From Thamnocephalis sphaerospora (Eukaryota > Zoopagomycota > Zoopagomycetes > Zoopagales > Sigmoideomycetaceae): a stretch of 59,316 nt of DNA. Under the pieces are notes generated by a model. The model did no database searches. It was not told the DNA's origin and saw only the letters and a program-made list of their open reading frames with translations. A program made the translations under genes and the position numbers. The stretch is taken from assembly GCA_003614735.1 (NCBI GenBank), contig KZ992446.1, positions 1 through 59,316 of the forward strand. The letters run 5' to 3'. Positions 52,464-59,316 of the stretch are shown piece by piece. The first letter of the stretch is position 1. Each line of letters opens with the position of its first letter.

Positions 52464-54250
52464 TGGAAGGTGACACGATACTAACCCGTCTTTACGTTGG
52501 TTTGCGCTGTGTGTACCAAAACAATTCGCACGTCCAAGTAGCGGACGTGTGTATATGTGCCAGGTATACGAAAGGCACCCGGCTAGGCTGCACCAAAGCT
52601 GATAACTTCCATGCCGCTTCTATCAGCAAGCATGCGAACCAGACATGTGGCAAGTACAACAGAGTAGTTGAGGCTTGGCAATAGCACAGAAAGACTCGGC
52701 ATTTCATCTCCAGTAGCGGTGTCAATCAGTGTTGCTGACCGCTTTCTTTGGATTGTCTCTTCTGCCAAGCAGATGTCTCCCAGTATCGGCCAGTATCTGC
52801 TTCCAATCGGCCGCTGATGCCTACGGTGTACGGTGCCATCCCTACTGCAGGACACGAGGCGTCCTTCCAGATAACCAACAAATCCATGCCGTGTCCGTGC
52901 GACGGCGAAGGGGTCAATTGATATAAATTTACATTGGGCGGCAAACGGCGTATCCGGTTGATGCGCTGCTGTAGGCAGCGTGTGATGCAATACGATATTT
53001 TTTCTTGCAGTGATGATACTCAGTAGTATGTAGTCGGCGCAGTCAGCGTCGCTACTGCTGCCTTCGTGAGGCAAGGTGAGTATGGGTAATGGGCCACGAA
53101 TAGGTTCCGGTGCGGTGATGCTTGCAGCATGTACCAGCTGCGCAGGCTGATCTACAGCAAAACGGTAGAGGTACCAATTGAGCATGTTATGGTTGACATC
53201 GTGCATCATTACACCATATACCATGGCAGCATGCTCGTCCGTGCGCACAAAGCGATACTTGCGCAGGGCACATGGTGGAGTAACGCTAGGGCATGCTACG
53301 CCGCGCTCCAAATCGATCGCCACTATTTCCAAGGGCGTCTCATCGTTGGTCCACGCCATTTTCTGCCGAGCCAATGCCCAGCGATCTGAAATTTCAAGCA
53401 CGCACATTGGATGACTCAGTCGAATGTTGTGCCTTAGAAAAGATCTGCCAGTCTCCCAAACTTGCAGCACCGATGTATCGGTAGGGTGTTGCGTTACAGA
53501 AAACCAACAGCGCATGACGCGCACACGATCGCTCAGACCGATGTATGGTGGCTGATCGTTCGACCCGACCAGCCGTATAGGCGCATGCGTTTCAGTAGTG
53601 TCGGTCGCGCTTGGCGCGTCTGACGAAATGATGCGCTCGTCATCTCGCTGATCATCGTGTACAAGGTCGCCCTCAATGACATACATTCTCTTAATTAACG
53701 ACTCTTCAGACTCTGTCTGACCAACGGCGTAGACTCCAGTCGGGGCGTCGGGGCGGATATACCATTTGGTTGTATCGGCGACGTTTTCCGACAGACGAAG
53801 GGTGCGGCGCACGCATCTTCCCTGGCGCAAGTTGCGCTCAGTAAGTACTCGTCGTCGAAATGCATCTGGCCAGGGGACATTTGCCCAAAAATTGCCAGTT
53901 TGTCCAGTTACAGCCTGCCCATAAATATCGCGCTGACTGCCGGTTCGCAGACACCAGCAAAGAAAGCTCACTTCATGCTCTAGGTTATGCGGAGCAAAAG
54001 TGTGCATATAATAGCGGCGCCATAGTGCAATGTCGCGCCAAATTGCAGTGTAGAGTGTGCGGCAGGTTGCCGCCAGACACGCCGAGGTATGAGGGTCGAC
54101 ATAGCCAAGCAGGCGACGCCTATCGTGTGTTGGAAGTATTTCCAATACGTGTACATATCTTGCGTCTGCAGTCATGTCGTTGAAAGAGATGCCGGAGTAG
54201 GTCGCCGCAAAGGCCGTTGCATGCTACCAATCATATAGCAGTTTGTAAAC
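52464..54250. repeat. F-box duplication unit, copy B
   Basis: Second copy of the unit at 47921-49735, same orientation, about 4.5 kb downstream. The secreted protein gene lies between. Homology covers the coding region and both flanks. Confidence 0.8.
52583..54175 (-). CDS. F-box-like protein, tandem paralogue B
   Basis: Intronless, 530 residues, paralogue of the protein at 48035-49639. It begins MTADARYVHVLEILPTHDRR and the F-box-like helices continue (CLAATCRTLYTAIWRDIALW). Small insertions and deletions against paralogue A all keep frame inside the coding region, which argues that both proteins have been under selection. The C-terminal part includes KYRFVRTDEHAAMVYGVMM and RTRHGFVGYLEGRLVSCSRD. 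The last residues EVISFGAA are identical to paralogue A. The ATG at 54175 is intact and aligned with the broken ancestral start of paralogue A. Expected role: substrate adaptor for an SCF ligase; target unknown. Confidence 0.78.
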   Translation of the reverse strand: MTADARYVHVLEILPTHDRRRLLGYVDPHTSACLAATCRTLYTAIWRDIALWRRYYMHTFAPHNLEHEVSFLCWCLRTGSQRDIYGQAVTGQTGNFWANVPWPDAFRRRVLTERNLRQGRCVRRTLRLSENVADTTKWYIRPDAPTGVYAVGQTESEESLIKRMYVIEGDLVHDDQRDDERIISSDAPSATDTTETHAPIRLVGSNDQPPYIGLSDRVRVMRCWFSVTQHPTDTSVLQVWETGRSFLRHNIRLSHPMCVLEISDRWALARQKMAWTNDETPLEIVAIDLERGVACPSVTPPCALRKYRFVRTDEHAAMVYGVMMHDVNHNMLNWYLYRFAVDQPAQLVHAASITAPEPIRGPLPILTLPHEGSSSDADCADYILLSIITARKNIVLHHTLPTAAHQPDTPFAAQCKFISIDPFAVARTRHGFVGYLEGRLVSCSRDGTVHRRHQRPIGSRYWPILGDICLAEETIQRKRSATLIDTATGDEMPSLSVLLPSLNYSVVLATCLVRMLADRSGMEVISFGAA

Positions 54251-54408
54251 AGCAAACTGCGTCACCAAATGGCCAAGCTTCAAGTGCAGCAAGTACTAGT
54301 AGCATGGTGATCTTATACACGCCAATCGCTTGCCCAACATTTGTGCCGTAGTTTACTGAAACAGCGACCAATAATGGCGCTTACAAGATGTTAAGCTGCG
54401 CAACACTG

Positions 54409-56013
54409 TTACAGCGCGACACCCTTTAGCTTTATAAAGCGGGCAAATCTTGCCAGTAGCGACGTCTGCTGTGACGGCTGGCCGTCCAGCCGCGCATTAG
54501 CTGTTGCGCACGAGTACGAATAGTCCATAATGCAGTGCGCTTTGTTGCCACTCATCAGCGCCGAGTCCACTGTGATCCCCACCACCCAGAATCGTTCTTT
54601 AAACCATGTGTTGTGCCAGGCGTAGGTGCGCCCCGGTTCGCGTAGATCAACCATGTAAAAGCCACCACGAATGTCTGCACGGGCTAGCCCGCCCGAGTGC
54701 ATCGACAGGCCTGCCCATTTTTCGGAACCATTCACCGAGTACCAGGCGCCAAGTTCATCCGATGTTACCCTGCGCACCACTCTACCGTTGGCCAAATCCA
54801 GCAAGCTGTAGGTATGCTCACCGTACATGCCACGATGAAAGATGGCAAGCAGTCTGTGGTGCAGGAGAGGATGGCAGCCGCAAACAGGAAAACAAGCCGA
54901 CCATAGGATGCCATCGGCTATGCTAGGCTCTATGGTATTCAGCAGCACCACAGTTGGCAAGTCTGAATCAGCGTCATTCAGATCAGTGAGGTATGTTGTT
55001 CGGTATATGAGCACACTCGCATCGTCGATCCGTGCTGCCATTAGCTGGTAGTTATCGGTCACCGGTGCGATTTTTAGCGAGCCACGTCTTACAGCGTGTA
55101 TTCTTGTGTCGTCAGCTGCAGTGCATTTATACAAGCACCAGGCGATGGTGGTATGACTGCCCACGTGCGTCTCAGTCAAGATGAACAGGTGAATGGAGCT
55201 GGAGGTCATGCACTGCATGATGGTACGGTGAGCAGGTGCGTCTAGGGTGCATTCGTAGAGCATGTCGCCATCAAGATCATGGACGTTCAGCGTGTTTTCC
55301 CAGGTGGTGCACATCCACTTGCCGTAGAGCTGTGCGTCTGCATGCGAATTTCCATAGATACGACATGGCGGGCTAGAAAGGCTGTCCAAGTTCCAGACAT
55401 TGAGGATGAGCCCATCCAAGCAACTGAAGCCAATGGCTATATGGCTGTCGGAACACATGATGCTGCTGATAAAGCCGGTTGGTAGATCGCTCCAGCCCAC
55501 GCGCTCCTCAATCCAAACAGGCGGCTGGTCGACAGCAGTAAGGTACTGCGAAAAGATTGCCATGCTTCTTTTGCTGCCATAGTGCCGTGCAGCCAGGCTT
55601 TGAACACGAACGCCGTCAGGCTTGAGGTGCTTAGTTGGCTTTGTAGGTGGATGCACGAGAAACTGTGCCTGACGCCAGCGTATACCTATCATAGCGCGCC
55701 GGCAAAAGATATCGAACCAGTTTGAACAGCTGGCCAGTGTGCTGTAATCAACCGGACCGGCTCTGTGATGGCAGTCGTCTGGTGGCGTCGCACGCATGAA
55801 GGCATGCGCACGCAGGCGCATGCGAAGCCAGCCGAGCTCACGCTCACTACCAAGGGGAAAGCAGCGCTTGTACCGCTGCTGCCACTGCCACTGGTCACCA
55901 GTGACAGCCGCGTGGATGCTGCGACATGTCTTTGCAAAGTCACACGCTGACTTTTCGTCGTCGATGTTGCGCGCAATGCGCTCGATAACCTCGGGAGGGA
56001 TAGACCGGTGCAT
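54409..56013 (-). CDS. third F-box protein
   Basis: Intronless, 534 residues from the ATG at 56013. The F-box is clearer than in the pair: MHRSIPPEVIERIARNIDDE and DFAKTCRSIHAAVTGDQWQW at residues 1-45. The rest looks like a beta-propeller of seven or so irregular blades (SIMCSDSHIAIGFSCLDG, LNVWNLDSLS, GKWMCTTWENTLNVHDLDGD, YSLLDLANGRVVRRVTSDE, GGFYMVDLREPGRTYAWHN). The frame is open further upstream to an ATG at 56187, which would add 58 residues without domain content; I prefer 56013. It has the same orientation as paralogues A and B but is only distantly related, mostly through the F-box. Intronless structure contrasts with the many introns in the housekeeping genes to the left. Confidence 0.78.
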   Translation of the reverse strand: MHRSIPPEVIERIARNIDDEKSACDFAKTCRSIHAAVTGDQWQWQQRYKRCFPLGSERELGWLRMRLRAHAFMRATPPDDCHHRAGPVDYSTLASCSNWFDIFCRRAMIGIRWRQAQFLVHPPTKPTKHLKPDGVRVQSLAARHYGSKRSMAIFSQYLTAVDQPPVWIEERVGWSDLPTGFISSIMCSDSHIAIGFSCLDGLILNVWNLDSLSSPPCRIYGNSHADAQLYGKWMCTTWENTLNVHDLDGDMLYECTLDAPAHRTIMQCMTSSSIHLFILTETHVGSHTTIAWCLYKCTAADDTRIHAVRRGSLKIAPVTDNYQLMAARIDDASVLIYRTTYLTDLNDADSDLPTVVLLNTIEPSIADGILWSACFPVCGCHPLLHHRLLAIFHRGMYGEHTYSLLDLANGRVVRRVTSDELGAWYSVNGSEKWAGLSMHSGGLARADIRGGFYMVDLREPGRTYAWHNTWFKERFWVVGITVDSALMSGNKAHCIMDYSYSCATANARLDGQPSQQTSLLARFARFIKLKGVAL

Positions 56014-56730
56014 ACTGGTGCTGACGTGTAAGGATGAGGCACAACCGCGCCCCGGGTTGCACAGTGACCTTTTGACAGGCAGCAAGGATGTTGCACAGGC
56101 TATGCAAAGGCGGCAAAGTGCGTAGTTGATGGGCGCAGCTTGTCGATGGACATTGCCACTGGACTGTGAAAGGCGAGTAGCAGACATTAGCTATGGAGCA
56201 ACACCACATTGGTGGCAATTATCGGCATAGCGCAGACGCGGTGTTTGCGTAAAGCCGCAGCATCACCGAGGCGTTAAAGTTGTAAGCGGTCTACACAGCC
56301 CCCTTTAAGAAAAGCTTGGTTATATCAGGGGACAGCTATCTAGTGATTAGATAGTATTTGCCCACGCCATCTGGTAGATTACGCTTGCCAAAGCTGCCCG
56401 CAACTGGTGATTACAGCCAGCTTGCTCTTGCCCGCCATGCCTTTCATAGCGTGGCGTCTGTGCATGCAGACACAGCGTGGCTGCTTATTCGTGTCTCGAA
56501 TTTGATGCAGGATCTGCATGGCTTCAGCAAAGATCTTCGTTATCAGCACAGAGGAGCATGCGCGCTTGACAGTTCTGGCCGAGTCATTGATTGGCCCCGG
56601 CCGTTGCCTTAGATAGCACTACTAGCCCGCTCGGATGTTGCGGTCTCTATTCCGGCCATCGTCCCCTTCTTCCACTTGTCTGTCTAAGCTTCCACCCTGC
56701 TCATCTCAGCTCACTGCACAGTAATTAGCC
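56014..56730. other. intergenic region between third F-box gene and small secreted peptide
   Basis: 717 bases. Its first 174 bases could be coding if the upstream F-box start is used. No other supported gene. The last 120 bases before 56731 are pyrimidine-rich, like other leaders here. Confidence 0.45.
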
Positions 56731-56898
56731 ATGCAGCTTCGTATTGCTACCGCAGCCTCGCGTAGCCGCACTACTGCCGGCACCGCCTTGGCCGTTATCG
56801 CCGTCGTTCTTTTCGTTGCGGTGGCCGCCGTCAGCGCTGCACCTGGCTCTCTAGTCACCACCAACAACCTCGGTATTGGCTTTGGCTCGCGCTTGTAG
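56731..56898 (+). CDS. small secreted peptide candidate, 55 residues
   Basis: A short intronless frame from ATG (context GCCATGC) to TAG. The protein has a basic N-region (MQLRIATAASRSRTTAGTA), a strong hydrophobic core (LAVIAVVLFVAVAAVSAA) and after the likely cleavage site a tail of only about 18 residues, PGSLVTTNNLGIGFGSRL. This is a textbook signal peptide with a tiny mature product. Third codon positions favour C and G as in the neighbouring genes, and a pyrimidine-rich leader precedes the ATG. It could be a secreted signalling or effector-like peptide, or the first exon of a longer spliced gene, though no donor site is obvious before the TAG. Confidence 0.5.
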   Translation: MQLRIATAASRSRTTAGTALAVIAVVLFVAVAAVSAAPGSLVTTNNLGIGFGSRL

Positions 56899-57224
56899 AG
56901 CGCTGGTTCGCAAGTCAAGCAAGTCCCACAGCCTTTGGTCTATAGCTGCACTCTATTACAGCTCTGCGTTCTTTGGCATACCATTTCCTGTAATGCCATC
57001 TGTTGAATAGAGACCGTAGCAGCAATAGGCTACATTACTACCAAATACATTCCGCGATAGCGGATAGTAGCATTTGGGTGCGGGTGCGGTGTGATCCACA
57101 AACGGTTCAAGTCACTTTTGCTTAGTCAGAGTACACAGCGAACGTGGATGTATTTGCACTAGCAATGACAGCGTGTCGTGGGAAGGCCGCGGCTGGGCCG
57201 TAAGCCAAGCTGGTCACAAGCAGC
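56899..57224. other. intergenic, nothing seen
   Basis: 326 bases of relatively AT-rich DNA between the convergent small peptide and PARG-like genes. No structure recognised. Confidence 0.5.
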
Positions 57225-58642
57225 CTATAGCTGTCGCTCATCCAGCATGTCCTGGCTCTTTGAGGGGTTTGCGCCAAAGCGCCTCTGGAATGGCAGCAGG
57301 TTGCCATGTGTGTTGTGCTTTCCAAACGAATTCTTGTCGTCGAAAATAGCAAACGTTATGTGGCGATACCCAAGTCGCGGTCGTTTCTTGGCCGACCGCT
57401 TGTCGTATTCTACAGTGTTGCTGTCCTTGTTCTCGCTCGATTCAGCATTACTGCTTTCATACAATGTGCTGTCCTCGGCATCTTCTTCAGTGTCGTCAAA
57501 AAGCGAGTATTCTTGAGTTATAACGTCGTAAAAAGCATCGGCTACATCATCTGGCGGGTTTCCGTATGCACCGCATCCAAGCGCACTCAAAACAATCGCA
57601 TCGTGCCCTACGAAACGGTAGCATCGTCAGAAACGGCGGATTCATGCGGTTTTGACTAACAAGCAGCACCTACCGTGGGCAAGACCAATGTTGAGAATGG
57701 CGCGCACCTTGTCGCGTGTACATGCACGATCCTCGTCGGTGAGGCGCAGCTGGCCGCGTGTCGTATCCTCCACTAACTTTGGTCGACGTAGTGCTGGGAC
57801 CGCCTGTAAGGTAGCAAAGCATCATTCTACTCGTTAGCAGTTGATATATGTAGCTGATGTAGTCACGAGTACTTACCACAAATGACATGATACGTGGCGT
57901 AGGTAAGAATGCGTAGCCACGCGCTTCAGTGTCGCGAAATACCACAGCCTGTTTCACATAGATACCACCGCGATCCGAGACGGGATACAGGCTACGCTTA
58001 CGCGGTTCGAGATATTGAAAGAGATTACTGCGACGGAACAGGTTTTCCTCCTGTGCGCCAGCTCCGGTGCGGAAACCTAGCATTTGGGCAGCACGCCAGC
58101 ACGGGTGAGACATAAGACTAGGCATAAATGCAGATGATGCGCAAGTTTGCGCACTCACCACCGCCGGGATTTGTCCTGGATGACATGATGAGCACCAGCG
58201 GATTAAAGCCTTCGTCTTGTAGCCGCAGACCCTCCGCCAGACAGTCAGTATCGGCCACCGTTACGACTGGGCTGACTGGAGCGATATTAGCGTCTACGCA
58301 GTGGTCTTCTGTGTGAATACGAGTGGCATTGGCATAGCTAGTGACGGCATTGGGTCCATCTGCGCGTGAAAGGAGTCGGGCAGAAATAGTCACGGTGTCT
58401 CCAGGAGCACCACCAGGCGCCGGATACACGCCGCCGTGTTCTTCAATAATTCGCACGGTTTCTTGGCCAATCTCTAGGCGTCGAGCGCGATTCGCATTAG
58501 GTCGCTGGCGCCAGTGCTGTTTGCGAGAGTTTGCAGATTTCGAAGAGCCCGAAGCCGCGCCGTGCCTGGTTTGCTTTGGCTGGCCTTTTGACTGCTGCTG
58601 CTGCTGCTGCTGCTGTTGACTGGAAGTACCTGGATAGCTCAT
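57225..58642 (-). CDS. microbial-type poly(ADP-ribose) glycohydrolase-like protein (TIGR02452 family)
   Basis: Four exons. The N-terminal exon has a poly-Gln tract then RARRLEIGQETVRIIEEHGG and NPLVLIMSSRTNPGG. The intron falls inside the signature and exon 2 opens GFRTGAGAQEENLFRRSNLF, so the PARG GGG-x(n)-QEE motif is complete and ADP-ribosyl hydrolase activity is plausible. Later exons: YPVSDRGGIYVKQAVVFRD, MSFV, VPALRRPK, DKVRAILNIGLAHG, and IVLSALGCGAYGNPPDDVA, followed by an acidic insertion and a last beta-strand region with HITFAIFDDKNSFGKHN. The start chosen is ATG 58642 (MSYPGTSS). In-frame ATGs at 58753 and 58738 would add a basic, Ser/Thr/Ala-rich leader ending IRRYSTT that resembles a mitochondrial presequence. 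Confidence 0.82.
58592..58617 (-). repeat. (CAG)n run encoding poly-Gln
   Basis: Triplet run near the N-terminus of the PARG-like protein, CTG on the plus strand, giving nine consecutive Gln. Unstable but frame-preserving. Confidence 0.9.
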
Positions 58643-59152
58643 TGTCGTAGAATAACGTCTGATGGGGAATGCAATGATACTCTTGGCAGTGGTTGGTGTA
58701 GCTTTAAAAGCGAATAGTGTTGACCGTTGGCACGCCATTGCCGGCTCACGCATTATCGCAACTTATAAGGCGAGCCATGAGTCACGCAAACAGTGACACA
58801 CAGGTTAAGCGTCAAGATGACCCTAGTTCCGTGCATGCTCCGAACACACAATGTGTGCTTCCTCCTTGCGAGTATCTGAACGCATGCATGTCCTATCCTA
58901 GCTGCATTGAAGCACAATGTCCAGCTGCAGCACGTGGTGTAAATCCAACCAACAACCGTTGGTGCTACATCATCATTGGCAACAAACAGGCGACTGTCGG
59001 GAATCCACGTCACCCGCTCCCCCCACACTCGCCCCTCTTCTCTCCGCCCATACTCAATACCTACGCTGTGAATAGTGTCATATCTGTGGGCGTCCACTAT
59101 CTGCCATCCATCCGAGCCTATCCAGAAAGCTGCGCCTGTGCCTGCACCAGCC
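58643..59152. promoter_or_regulatory. upstream region shared by the PARG-like and BTB genes
   Basis: 510 bases between divergent starts. The 111 bases next to 58642 may be coding if an upstream ATG of the PARG-like gene is used. No defined element seen. Confidence 0.4.
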
Positions 59153-59316
59153 ATGACAGCCGAACAAGCAGCGGCCGCCAACTCTGGCGCCGCTCTGCAT
59201 GCTGGCCCATATCGCGCGCAGCCACAACCACGGCTGGTGCGCGGCATCACACTGGAGCGCTTCATGCGCTTCACGCAGACTGGCATGTTTTCCGATGTGA
59301 ACCTGCGCTCGCAGTT
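59153..59316 (+). CDS. BTB/POZ-domain protein, 5' end only
   Basis: From the ATG at 59153 the frame is open to the window edge (54 complete codons). An Ala-rich lead-in (MTAEQAAAANSGAALHAG) is followed by TLERFMRFTQTGMFSDVNLR, which resembles the start of a BTB domain (the FSDVxL strand). BTB proteins often act as Cul3 ligase adaptors, sometimes with Kelch or MATH domains. The identification rests on one strand, so it is tentative. The CDS is truncated by the window end. Confidence 0.5.
   Translation, partial: MTAEQAAAANSGAALHAGPYRAQPQPRLVRGITLERFMRFTQTGMFSDVNLRSQ

Overview
This window is nuclear DNA of a fungus. It carries spliced genes with short introns, mostly about 50-100 nt, with GT donors, AG acceptors and CTAAC-like branch sites close to the acceptor. 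The protein set is fungal: a Cdc24-type RhoGEF with a C-terminal PB1 domain, an Lso2/CCDC124 ribosome factor, a Zrg17/ZnT6-type zinc protein, Fur1-type uracil phosphoribosyltransferase, condensin Brn1, an HDEL-tailed PDI and an Edc1/PNRC-type decapping activator. A complete OCRL-type phosphatase (PH, 5-phosphatase, ASH, RhoGAP), an EMC10 close to the animal form and an F-box family expansion point to an early-diverging lineage, possibly Zoopagomycota. That placement is inference, not a sequence match.

Layout. 1-2.5 kb: a decayed LINE-type ORF1 (zinc-knuckle) fragment and gene-free DNA with an imperfect inverted repeat. 2.5-12 kb: complex I subunit NDUFB3/B12 (+), OCRL-like phosphatase (-), a coiled-coil protein (-), EMC10 (-), zinc transporter (+). 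12-21 kb: Lso2/CCDC124 (+), aspartyl aminopeptidase (-), Cdc24 (-), then 2.4 kb of low-complexity DNA. 21.5-35 kb: PDI (-) divergent from Brn1 (+), Fur1 (-), a long ABCC transporter (-). 35-48 kb: proteasome alpha6 (+), an unknown disordered protein (+), 4.4 kb of microsatellite-rich gene-poor DNA, the Edc1/PNRC-like gene (+), a calcineurin-like phosphoesterase (+). 48-59.3 kb is more lineage-specific: two tandem F-box paralogues (-) around a secreted unknown protein (+), a third F-box protein (-), a 55-residue secreted peptide (+), a PARG-like macrodomain hydrolase (-) and the start of a BTB protein (+) cut by the window edge.

Most genes are housekeeping and do not form one pathway. Linked themes are ER and secretory function (PDI, EMC10, zinc import into the secretory pathway), phosphoinositide and Rho polarity (OCRL, Cdc24) and protein turnover (proteasome, F-box proteins, possibly the BTB protein). 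Several genes have long pyrimidine-rich leaders on the coding strand. These lack stop codons for simple compositional reasons and create long false reading frames.

The most unusual items are the duplicated F-box unit in which one copy has lost its ancestral start frame through a 2-nt dinucleotide-repeat change; two genes (proteasome alpha6 and Fur1) whose ATG is, or appears to be, the entire first coding exon, with Fur1 possibly making two N-termini; the PARG-like protein with an optional presequence-like leader; the 55-residue secreted peptide; and the 1.7-2.2 kb inverted repeat. I found no CRISPR array, tRNA or rRNA gene, and no gene cluster that makes a convincing new multi-gene system.
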